64,000 nucleotides of DNA, taken from NCBI GenBank assembly GCA_030267565.1, contig BRXU01000022.1:1818001-1882000 (forward strand), read 5' to 3'. The position numbers were made by a program, and so were the translations under genes. Origin of the DNA: Pleodorina starrii. Lineage: Eukaryota; Chlorophyta; Chlorophyceae; Chlamydomonadales; Volvocaceae. Under the pieces are notes generated by a model. The model worked only from the letters and a program-made list of their open reading frames with translations. It was not told the DNA's origin and did no database searches. Of the stretch, positions 23,945-34,900 are shown in pieces; position 1 is the first letter of the stretch; every line of letters starts with the position of its first letter.

Positions 23945-24282
23945 AGGGTCAGCGAGGCTTACTCTGCATCAGTCAACAGGGCCCCCCCCCTCAACGGAAC
24001 CAGTCAGTCCCTGCAAGTCCCCGATGTCGCCAATACACCGGTCATCTCCAACCGCACAACCTGTCGAGCCGCCATACCCCGCCTTGACAACGGGTGCACG
24101 GCAGTCTCAGGAATCCGTCAACGGCCCGGCTTTAACCGCCCGCGACCAGCAACGAACCAGGGACAAATAAGCATCCGGACCTGGGGGCCGGGAGACCCGG
24201 TCGACAACCAGCAACGAACCAGGGCCAGCAACCGCCCACCAACGAATTAGAGCCGACAACCGCAACCCGATTTGGATCCGAG
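23945..24282 (+). repeat. Dispersed repeat R1, left half of copy split by hAT
   Basis: Matches 15608-15941. It ends with the target-site duplication gatccgag at 24275-24282, directly before the transposon. Confidence 0.85.
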
Positions 24283-27200
24283 CAGACATCGGCAAACGCC
24301 CAAATACGGTTTCGGGAAGGGGTCAATTTCTGTCAGCGTGGCCGTTTTTCTGATAGTTGCGAAATTTCCGCGTATACGGCAAGCGCGTGTGTACAAATTG
24401 AAGGTTTTCTTAGGATTCCCCTCTCATAGTCTGAGAGGGCAGAGCGGGCGTGCGGTACTGGCCCGGTGCAACCTCAATGAACGAGGTGTGCAGTCGCTGC
24501 CTGCAAGCTTCCACCGTACCAGCGATATCCCCAAACTTGAACTCTTTCACTTGCATAAGCTTCAGCGCGGTATCCGCAATCTCCAACGCATCGCACATGA
24601 AATGAAAGAAGGCCAGGGGCATGTACTCGGTTAGCTTGCCGTACAGGTCACGGAACACCTTGCGCTTCGACTCCGGCTCTCTCTCGTCATAGTCCGAATC
24701 AAAGTCCTGCTCTGCCGCCTCCAGCTCACCGTCACTCGGAACGTATTCATCGTCGCTGTCGCCAGTGTGCGCCACGCGTGCCCATGGGACTCCTCGTCGC
24801 TGCCCGCCGCGGACGGCAGTTGGGCCCGCGCCATCAGCTGCTGTTTGGTTGGGAAGTGGTGGCGCCGCGGGTGGAGGCGGCGGAGCAGGCGGGGGGTGAG
24901 GCATAACCATCCCATTCATCGGTTGCGGTGCAGGATACAGCTGCGGCTGCAGCTGATGGAACTGTTGCAGCCGGGCCAGCGTCGTCACGTAGAAGTCCGC
25001 AAACATGTCAGGCCGCTGAACCGCCATCTGCATTCCAGCCTGTGCGGGGAGGCCGAGAGCCACGGTGCGCTGCTCAAGCGTCTTCATCACTTGCTGGGGA
25101 GTCGTGCACGCCAGCAGCTCGTTGTAAAGGGAAAAAGCCAACGGCCTGGCCGCCAGGGCATTGGCGAGGGCGGGGTAGATGGCGAGGAGGGGTGCCGGCT
25201 GGTGCTGCGGGATCGTGTTGTTGTAAGCTGGCGGCTGTGTGATGGTGGCAGTGGCGATGGCCGGCACCCATTGATGCATGATACCGGCGGGGGCGGCAGC
25301 GGCGGGGGCGGCGGCGGCGGGGGCGGCGGCGGCGGGGACGGCAGCGGCGGGGGCGGCGGTGTGTTGGACGGGTGGCTCCGCTGTCGTGGCGCCAGTTGTC
25401 CGGGCCATGACATGGTCGTGCACAGCCTGGGCTGCGGCAGTGCGCCGCTGTACGGCCGCATCAGCCGAATCACCGATCAGGAAGGACATGAATGGGGCCA
25501 GCTGGGAAAGGGACTCCTTGACGCACCGGTAGCGACTTGACCACCTGGATAAGGGAGCGCACAAACACAGGGTGGAGCGGTTGGAGCGGTTGAAGAGGGG
25601 TGCTGTGTATCGCAACTGACAAAGGTCCATAAGCAGACTGGCATGCTGCGGCCGTTACACCAAAGCAACATGCAGTGCCACGCACCTGCATACCACGTAG
25701 ACCTTGGGCGTTTTGACCAGGGCGCACATGCTCGCAGCCAAGTCCTGGAACTCAAGGATGCGCTTAGGAGATCTGGCGAAGATAGAGTGGGCCGAACGGA
25801 TAAGCCGGTCGACAGAATCGACCGCCGAACGAAGCTGTTTGGAGCTGTTGCGGTGCGTCCCGGCATCCTTCACGGCGAGGGCGACGCGATGGCTGGCGCA
25901 ATGCACACCAAACACCAGGCTATTGACCTGCCGCCGGAAATAGCCAAAGACGCCCTTGTTCTCCGAAGACACGGCGGCTGCACCATCCCCGGAGAACGAT
26001 GCAAGCTTATCCGGCAAGGCCACTCCACGCTCCTCAAAGGCACCGGCGCAAGCTTCGAACATGGCCTGGCCGGTCCAGCCCTCCAACTTGACGAGGGCGA
26101 AGAACTCGTCGTACAGTTTACCGGTCTCTGGGTCATCGTAGGTGACACACACGGCGGAGTGTGACTCGCCTGCAGCAGGGCACCATGAGCACAGAAGAGG
26201 CAAGATGAGAATCCAGCAGGACTACCAAACCCCGTATTCCGCTGCGCCCAAAAACGTTTCGCAAGCACCGACTTATCCGGCCCCGCCCTCCATCACACCT
26301 GCGATACATGTTGCTTCGTCCATCTGGATGCCGATGAAGGTAGCCGCATTCATGCGGTCCGCCTGCGCCTGCTGGTGGACCAGCAGTAGGCACCCAGACA
26401 AGCGCCCGAGAGCCCGCTCATCGTTGTACAGCGACGTGACGTTGGGCGTCTTCAGGAAATGCATCGTCTGGTTGATGACGCGGTAGTGGGTAAACGGCAT
26501 CGCATGAAAGCTGACAATGTAGGCGTTCACGAACAGCGCGAAAAGAGCCTCGTCACCAAGCTCCCCCAGGCTCATCTCCTTGTTCGCCAGCTGTTGGTCG
26601 TGCGCCTGCTTGCACTGCGCGAGCGCTGCCTTGTGCCCAGCTGAAGCTTCGTGGATGGTAAAGCAAGAGCGGTCCCAGTTCCTGGCGCGGGTGATGTTGG
26701 CGTGGTCTGAGTTGCCGTTGTGCTCGCAGATGTAGCAGGTGACGTAGTTCTTGCCGTCGCGTAGGTCTGGCGGAACATATGCCCACGACTTGAACTCTAG
26801 CCCGCCCAATGATTTAAGAACGCCCAGCTGCTCCCCCTCGACGGTCGGCCGCTGACAGCCATCAGGCACACCCAAGGCCGCCACCTTCTTGCGCTTAGCG
26901 GGCCTAGCAGGAGCAATTGCTTGCGCCGGCGAGGGCTGAACCGTGGTGGTGTTGGGGACAGCTTGAGGGTCTCTGGGCTGAGTGGGCGGCGGCGCAGGGT
27001 TGGGAGGGGGTGGCGCGCCAGCAGCAGCGGCGAGGTCTTCAGGAATATCGATGAGGTCGTCATCTTCTGAATCTGACGGGTCCAGCTGGGCAGGCGAAGC
27101 CAGGACAACCGACCGGCGTGGCTGATTCCCAGCGCTTTTCGGCAGGAGGCTGTCAATGCGGCGCTGCTTTCCGCTGTTGACCTGCTCCCTAATCTCCTTC

Positions 27201-27491
27201 CTGCCGGTCCGCGAGTTGACCCCGGCCAGTCGACCAGCAGTTGTCAGAATTACAAAGAAAATGAGAATTGAAGCCGTGATAACTAGCGGCAAAAGCACGG
27301 TCATTTGCCCGGGTCTGGTCTTTGACATTGACCTTGACTCGGGCCCTTCGGGCGGCCCTTCGGGCCGCATGGGAGCCTAACTTATGAATCGGGAGGTCCT
27401 ATTTCGGTAAGCGGATCTGGTTCGGTCGGCCTATTTCAGTTTCGGTCACTTCGGTACGGACCGAACGTACCGAAGCGTTTGCCGATGTCTG
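24283..27491 (-). mobile_element. Complete hAT DNA transposon (3209 bp)
   Basis: The left end CAGACATCGGCAAACGC (24283-24299) and right end GCGTTTGCCGATGTCTG (27475-27491) are a perfect 17-bp inverted repeat. They are flanked by the 8-bp duplication GATCCGAG at 24275-24282 and 27492-27499, the length diagnostic of hAT elements. The CAG...CTG termini are also typical for hAT. The element interrupts a copy of repeat R1, whose uninterrupted paralogue is at 15608-16255. It encodes one minus-strand transposase. The right subterminal region has repeated ttcggt motifs that could be transposase binding sites. Confidence 0.95.
24410..27370 (-). CDS. hAT-family transposase, three exons
   Basis: Exons 26299-27370, 25686-26169 and 24410-25544 total 2691 bp, or 896 residues plus stop. 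Introns have donors G|GTGTGA and AG|GTGCGT and acceptors CTGCAG and ATCCAG. Residues about 220-260 carry a TTF/BED-like zinc finger (CYICEHNGNSDHANI...SCFTIHEASAGH). The catalytic core is visible as GIQMDEATC, FSGDGAAAVSSENKGVFGYF and VFGVHCASHRVALAVKDAG, then CRWSSRYRC. This order resembles DUF4371/ZNF862-type hAT transposases. A polyAla/Pro stretch and an acidic segment follow. I do not see the usual C-terminal hATC dimerisation motif, so the C-terminus may be divergent. The annotated start includes a hydrophobic stretch (TVLLPLVITASILIFFVIL) unusual for a DNA-binding protein. That part could be an unrecognised intron, and the true start may differ. The protein would cut and paste the surrounding element. 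Confidence 0.88.
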
Positions 27492-27499
27492 GATCCGAG

Positions 27500-27804
27500 C
27501 AGCGCGCACCCGGTCGAGTCTGGATCCAGCCGGATCCCCCGACCCCGCACACATCCGCACAGACGTGCAGACATCACTCACATCAGACCGCCGAGCAGCA
27601 GCGATCTCCCCCCCGTCTGTCTGTCAGTCTGTCTGTCTGTCTGTTCGCACACAACATAGGGGAGGGGCGCTGTAGCCGGCGTGCCGCGTGGGGTCAGCTT
27701 CAGCTTTCAGCCCACGCGGGCAAAGTCCGTGTGACGTCACCTCGTTCGCCGCCTCCAGCAGGCCCCCCCCGCAGCCCCCCGCTGCAGCCGACTGGGGACC
27801 GGAT
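27500..27804 (+). repeat. Dispersed repeat R1, right half of copy split by hAT
   Basis: Matches 15942-16255 after the transposon's right target duplication. It includes the (tctg)n run and the gtgacgtcac box, ending at gactggggaccggat. Confidence 0.85.
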
Positions 27805-28321
27805 GCAGTCCGGCAGCCGACCCGACCCGACCCACGTCCCGACCCGATCCAGTCCAGTCTAGTTCGCAATCTGTCTATCCAGTCTGGTCTGCAGTGAGAT
27901 GCGATCTCGTGACTCGACACCCCCCTGCGTGCCCCGAGGGATGTGGTCCCACCTCCACTCCGCTCCGCTCCGCTCTGGCCCACGCACGAGTGGCCGCAAC
28001 GAGGTTGGGTAAACAAGAAATCGTAAAAATAATGTATGGCAACATGTACAAAAATGCCACCTGCACCTCTAGTACGGCAATTACGCTACAGCTCAATCGA
28101 GACCCAGCCCGCTAAGGCTGCGACTCCGCACCGCACCTCACCGCACCGCACGCGAATGATTGGTAATTGGGTAATGGGATGTCACATCTTTTGTAAGAGG
28201 ACAACCGGGAATCAGATCACCGGGATGTACGAGCAGGCGATGATGTACGAGACCGCTCGCGGCCCCCCCTCTGCCCCCCTCTACCCTCTCCCCTCTTGCC
28301 CCCTCTACCCGCCGTCTTGAC
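27805..28321. other. 3' flank of gene B, no gene seen
   Basis: No coding frame is supported. Short repeats of gacccgacccg and gcaccgcacc occur. I did not find a minus-strand TGTAA poly(A) signal here, so the 3' end of gene B is undefined. Confidence 0.4.
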
Positions 28322-31300
28322 TCACAGCCATATCCGGGGGCACTTGCCCAGGTTGTGCCTCGCGCGCGCACAGATCATGCCCCCCGGGATGCCGTGCGTC
28401 TTGGACGAGCCCTGCACGAACCTCTCGCACGGCAGCCGCTCCCGGTCCTTCACGGAGTGGCTGCACAGCGGATTGCGGTACGCAGCCACCCCACCCGCCG
28501 CCGCCGCAGCCACCCCACCCGCCGCGCCAGCCTTCCCCGCCTCCGCTCCTCCTCCTAGCAGCCCTCCAAACAGTCCCGCCAGCCCTCCTTTGCTCCCCCC
28601 TCCCGACCCCGCTCCCGACCCCGCTCCCGACCCAGGCCCCGCTCCCGCCGCATCCACACCCCCTCCCAGGCCCCACATGTCCGGCACCGGCCCCGACACG
28701 TTCCAGCCCGGCGGATCCACGCACGACATGAAGGCATTAAAATCCGGATCCAGCTTCCGGTACGACTCCGGCGGCGCGTCCGGGTGCGCCGCCTTGACTC
28801 GCAGTATCTCCAGTGTCGTCTCAAATGCGTCGTAGCGACCGTCCTCCCCGAACAAGCCCCCCACGAAGCTGCTGTACAGCAGGTGCTGCGCAGCGCAGCG
28901 GAGGGCCACCTGCGGGACAGCCAGGCGGCAGTTGGGCGGGCGGGGCAGCCAGGCAGGCAGGCAGGTAGGGCGCCGGGGTTGAGGGGGGAAGGAGGTTTTG
29001 AAGAGTGAAGGGGGGAAAAGGGGGCGGCCGTTTGCCGCTGCCTAGATCTCATCCAAAGGCTGCTGCTGTAATGCGCCATCGACCTCAGAACCGAATGAAG
29101 CGACGTAAGGTCAGGTCAGGTCGGGTCAGGTCAGGTCAGGCCCTCCACATACGGTAGGGTAGGGACGGTGCGCGGCCGCACTTCGCTCAGACGCCAAGCC
29201 CCGCCCCGCCCCGCCCCGGATCAAACACGTGCGATACCCCCAACACCCCTCGCAGAGCTCCCTCCCTTCAGCACATCCCCACGACACACGACGCACGCAC
29301 GCAAACATACGGAAGGAAGGCACATCCCACTCTGAACCCTTACTCAGAACTCATACCCACAAACACCCCGGAGGTGGCGCAGCACCTGCCGCACCGCAAC
29401 CTACGGTATTGAGCGCCCCCCCCAAAGAGCACACGCCGCCGCAGCCTCTTCACATCCCACACCCGCAGCACCACCCGCAGCACATCCACGTCAACTTGCG
29501 CCACCCAACCACCCAACCACGCATTCCGCTTTCCGCGGCGCACCCACCCCATGTGCCCCCCCCCGCCCGACCCCGGCCCCCCCCCCGCCCCCCTCCGCCC
29601 CCCCCCTCCGCCCCCCCCCGGGCCGCTCACCTGCATGGCCGCCAGCCTCCCTCCGTCCCCCACAATGGCCCCCAGGATCTCGTGCAGCCGCGGAATGTCC
29701 GCCTCCGCCGGCCGCACCGCAAACTCGGTCCAGTCGGTCTGAGGCTCAAACGGCTCATACACGCCGTCAGCGATGCAGACGGGGATGCAACCCATGTACG
29801 ACACAATGATCTGGCGCTGTCCGTGGCCTCCCCCCAGGGGCGCAAGACAGAACTTGGAGCTGGCGAGAGCGCGACCATAGTTCTTTTCAAAGAGCCCCAC
29901 CTGGGGGTGGATGGGGGGGTGCCGGGAGGGGTGGGGTTGGGTTGCCTAGGGTGGTGGGTGGGTTGGGGCGGGTGTGAATTTTGGGAGCGAGAGGGTGCGG
30001 GTGGGGTTCAGAGGCACGGGTATACGGGGCCCAGGGGTGCGGGCCCGGAGGGGGGCGGTTTCGCACCCCCGTGGCTTTGAGCGTCAGCGCGACGACGGAA
30101 GACTGGCAGACGGCTGGTTTAGGATACCGCCCCCACGCGGCCCGGTAGGGGTAGGGGTGCGGCTTCTGGCGGGCGCGGCCGTGGGCGCTTCCGCCGGTGC
30201 CCCTCCCCCTACCGTCCAACAGCGGCTGCGAGGCCCCGGGGCGGGCCCCTCCTCCTGCGCAGCCTCTGCAAGCCCACCTGGGCAGCGGTGTGTTGCGTCG
30301 CGATGCAATCCTGGGCAGCGGTGGGCTGCGTCGCGATGCGATCAACGCCGCTGCTGCCGCTGGTCCCTCAATCGCCTTACCAATCGCCTGGGTGACACTG
30401 CAACATCCAGCATCGGTGCTTGATTCGTTCCCCAGCCTCCCTCCCTCTCTCCCCCCCCCTCTTTCCTCCCCCACAGTGCGCTCTTCCATTCCATGCTACC
30501 GGCAACAGCGCATCCGGCGCTGGCAGGGGCTTTACATCCCCCCATCTGGCCAAGACTGCTGCCCTCCAACCGTCAACTACCACCTCTCCCCGCTCCACAC
30601 CAACCGTACTACCATGCCGTACCTTGTACCCTGTTCGGTTCCAGTGGTGGTAGTGCACCCTCTGCCGTACACCTGCCGAGTACCCCGGGCTGTTGGGTCC
30701 GCAGTTGGGCCACACGCCGTCGACGGGGGGCCGCCGGTCACCACATATGCGACCTGATGATTGGGGGGGGGGGGGTGAGGGGCGGGGGAGGGCGGGACGG
30801 CGGGAGGGAGTGAGGGGCAGAGGTGGTGCACAAAAGGTCGCGGAGCGCAGGTGGCCGCGTGACACAGCACGGTACGACACATCACAAGATTGCGCTGCGC
30901 AGCTCAACGGCATATACAACGACATAACGCAACGGAAACGCAAGGGGGCGCAACGCTGCGCTCTCCACCACCCCCGGGTGGGTGGGTGGCGCCTGCCTGC
31001 CTGCAAAGAAGAGGGTGGTGTGGCGCTCGTGCTTGTCCATCAGGGGGTGCAGCGGAGTGCTCTCCACACCAAACTGCTTCAGCAGCCCCGGGGACAGGTA
31101 CACCGGGATAACCACATCCTGGGGGAGGGGGAAGGGGAGGGGGAGGGGGAGGGCCGAGGTATGTTGTGAGGGGTGTTACCTCGGCGGCATTCCTCAGAAG
31201 TGCAACACGGACCAGGGGCCGGGGGCCGGACTGGCAGACACGGGTTGGGAGCTGGGGGACCAAAACCCACACCCCAGCCCTGGTGTGCGTGTGTGTGGGG

Positions 31301-31830
31301 AGGGGTGTTACCGTTCACGGGCTCCGGCCTATACGTGGTGACGGACCTCGACGGTCCCGCGTGGCGGCCCCCGAACCACCCACCCACCCCCACCAGCCAG
31401 GTGGGCGCACCGGCCCCAGTTCCGGGGGGATCCGGATCCGGATCCGGCGCCACCTGTGCCGTACCGGTGTTGGTGTTGGTAGTGCTGTCGCGTGTCTGCA
31501 CGGTGAGACCCTGCCCCCTCGCCACTGCGGCGCGGCGCGGCGCAACGCCAGGACCCCCTCCCTCCCTTCCTCCCTGCCTCCCTCGCCCTCTCTTCCAGCT
31601 TCCCACAGGGCCCGAGGTCTTCTCGCCGCGGCCCACCTACTCGTACTCATACTCGTACTCATGCCGTCATACCCGAACCTACCCTGTCCGGCCGGTGCGC
31701 CTTCTCCCAGCCCGACGAGTTCTTATCCACCGTGAGACCCCAGTCTGAGGGAGGAACAGGAGAGGGGAGGGCAGGAGGGGAGGAGAGGAGGGGACAGGGG
31801 ACAAGGGAAAGAGCGAATGAGGGGGCCAGC

Positions 31831-31918
<88 letters not shown>

Positions 31919-31940
31919 GGGAGAGAGAGAGAGAGAGAGG

Positions 31941-31973
<33 letters not shown>

Positions 31974-34900
31974 GGAGAGAGAGAGAGGGCGGTCAGGTGG
32001 GGCGTGAGGGTCAAAGGCGGGGAGGGACGCGCCTGGGCGCCAGCCTGCCAGCCTGCTGCCCCGCGGTAACACCACCCGTCAGTCCCACCCGACTCAAAAG
32101 TGGTTGGGGACCGTGCAGCCCCCCCCCACTCCCGATATGTGTGACGATGGATGTTCCCTCGCGGGTGGAGGGTCCATCGCATCCGCATCCGCAGCCACCA
32201 ACCAACGCACATTCGGCCCACTCCCTCCCTCACGGATCTCCCCCTCATGTCCGTCGACTCACGTGTCAGCCAGGTCACGTTGGCCGCCATGTCGTACACG
32301 TCGCCCATCACCTCGTCAGCGCCCAGGTCGCCTGAGAGGTGCCCCCGGGGAGGGGAGGGGAGGGGCCACCCACCACGAAAGCGGGGTGGAGGGGAGGGGA
32401 GGGGAGCCACCGGGGGAGGGGAGGGGAGCCACCGGGGGAGGGGAGGGGAGCGCAGATGGTGGAGGGAAATGTTGGCGGTCGGTGGGGGGGGGGGGGAAAG
32501 AGGGGAGGGCTCGCGAGTGAGAGGAGCTCTAGGTGCCCCTCCCCGTGGCAGACCCCCATTGAAGGCCTTATGCAAGCTCCAGTTGCCGCACAGCGGGGGA
32601 GGCGTCCCTCCGCACTCCCCCCGCCCCCCCCCCCGCACCTGTGTGTATGATGAAGTGCCGGGCCCCCCCCGTGCGATTCCACCAGGGGTAGGCCTCCCGA
32701 ATGTAGTTAATGGCGAGTTTGAGGTAGTTGGAGTCGGTGGAGGTGCGCAGTCGCACCGGGATGTAGTACCTGGGGGGGAGGGGGGGAGGGGCGGAGGGAG
32801 TGATATGCTCCTTTATATAACAATTAGTCACTGCGGACGTTGTTGTTGGGGGAGGGGGGCCAGGCAGGCAGGCAGGCGGGCAGACCGCGGCGCAGGAGCC
32901 CGGGTGCATGAGCGGATGGCAGATACAGTGGTACAGTGCGGCGCGGGTGGTCCGGGCGGTATTGGCGTAGGGGGTGAGAGGCTCAGGTTGAGATGGAGGG
33001 GCAAAGTAGCCCAACCGCAAACCAAGAGGCGGCGCGAGGCGGCACGCAAAGGTACGGGTGCCCCTCCCCCTGGGGCCCGGGCCGCCCTGGTTGCCCTGAG
33101 AGTGCGGGTGGGCGCCAGCACTCGACAAGCGCAACACGGAAGACATCGGCTGGTGGTAGACACAGCGCAGCGCAGGGCAGGGCAGGGCCGCCAATGCTCG
33201 GGAGGCGGCCGTATTGCCTGACACATCACCCCCGCCACCCGCCACCGCCACCGCTCCACCCGAGGCACCCCGCCGGCTGCCGGCCTGCAGGGCCCCATCC
33301 GGGAGCCAGCCTCTCAGGAGCCAAACCCCGCTACCCTCCCCTCTCCCTCCCCCAACAACCCCTTCCCCTTCCCCCTCCCTCCCCCCGATCTCTCAGTCAG
33401 TCGTCACTCCCCTCCCCAGTGCCCACCAACGCAACAGGCGGCAGCGCCCGCCCCCCCGCCCCCCTCACCTCCCCGCCCGCCCGCCCGCCCCCCTCACCCC
33501 CCCGCCCGCCCCCCCACCTCGCTCACCAGTCGGCCTGGTCCCCATCCGCAATCCGCGCACCACTGCTGAGCAGGCGCTGGTAGAACAACAGGTGCGTGGA
33601 GCGGTCTAGGCGCTTGGTGTTGAGCCTGAGAGGACACCGGGGCGAGGCGGAGGGAGGGGTGAGGTGTGGGCCGGGGAACCCTGGAGGGGGTGGAGGGGCA
33701 GGGGGGAGGCGCGAGGCCCCAAGCGCAACACAGCTGTGCAGGCCGTCCAAGCCGTTCAGCGGCCGACCGACCGACCGACCGACTGAACCGACCGACCGAC
33801 CGACTGGCGGACCAGTGGTAAGCGAGCGACCCCGGGGGGGGGGGAGGGGGCAAGCGACCCCGGGGGGAGTGTGGCAAGACGGTGATAGGGACGCGTGTCC
33901 GGCGCGCCGCTGTGCTTCGGCGTTCGTTCGCGGTGTGTAGCTCCGAAACCGCACCGCGCCGGCCGGTGGATTCGGGGCTGCCCCGGGACTGGCGGGGACT
34001 GGGCGGCAGGGGACTGGGGGGAAGGCGGGGAGCCGGGAACGTTCCCCCGGGGGGGGGCCGTGTCTTGCAGCGGCCCGGCGGGTCACATCTCATATCCAGT
34101 GAGTGCGAGGGAGTGATACGGCCACACCCGAGAACAAATCTCCCGCTTGAGCTACCCCCCCCTCCCTCCCTGCACCCACCGCACTCTTCTCCCAAAGGCC
34201 TTCCCCCCCCTGCTCAGCCAGCTCGCCACCCCGCCCCCTCCCCTCCCCTCCTTCCGAGTGCTCTACCCCCCCCGAGTGCTGCGCTTGTAGCTCGCTGTGT
34301 TGCCGGGCACCGCACCGCTGAAAGCACCGCACCTCGTGCTTTCCTTACCCTTCCTCTGCGCCCTTGAGCCCTTCGCCGGGGGACGTGCCCCAACCCTAAC
34401 CCTAACCCGGCTCCCTTCCCCGCTGCCGCGAGGCGCACAACGCGGCCACATCGCACGCACGCGGACGCGCCTGGATCCCCTCCCCTCCCTCCCCTCCTCC
34501 TCCTGGGTGGTGGTGGGGGGTGGTTGACGAGGGTAATGCAAGAACGAAGCCGGGAATCCCCCTGGGAGGAGAGGGGAGGGGATATCCCACCACACGGGAG
34601 GCTGCCGGGGGGGAGGGCGGCACGCAGGACGTCGTTCCGCGGCGCCAAGACTCCAGTCGCCTCAGGGGCCTCAGGGGCGGACACCATTCGCCTCCCGCAT
34701 TCGACCAGCCTCCCAGCCAGGTGCCACCGCCCCTCCTGCCGGGCCAGCCGGGCCCCCCCCACGGGCCACCTCCCCTCCCCTCCCACCCTCCAGCAACCCC
34801 TAGAGAGGGAGGGAGCGGCCCTTGAGAGGAAGCAGCCACCCGTATACACCGCCCCTCCTGCCAGCCCCCCCCCCTCCAGCCCCTCCTGCCAGACATCAAG

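Noticed and set aside
31817..32075. Long Arg-Glu and Ser-Leu frames
   Set aside because: Translations of a (GA)n microsatellite inside a gene B intron.
34391..34411. ccctaaccctaaccc resembling a telomere repeat
   Set aside because: Only about two and a half CCCTAA units inside a gene B intron. The volvocine telomere repeat is TTTTAGGG, so this is probably chance.
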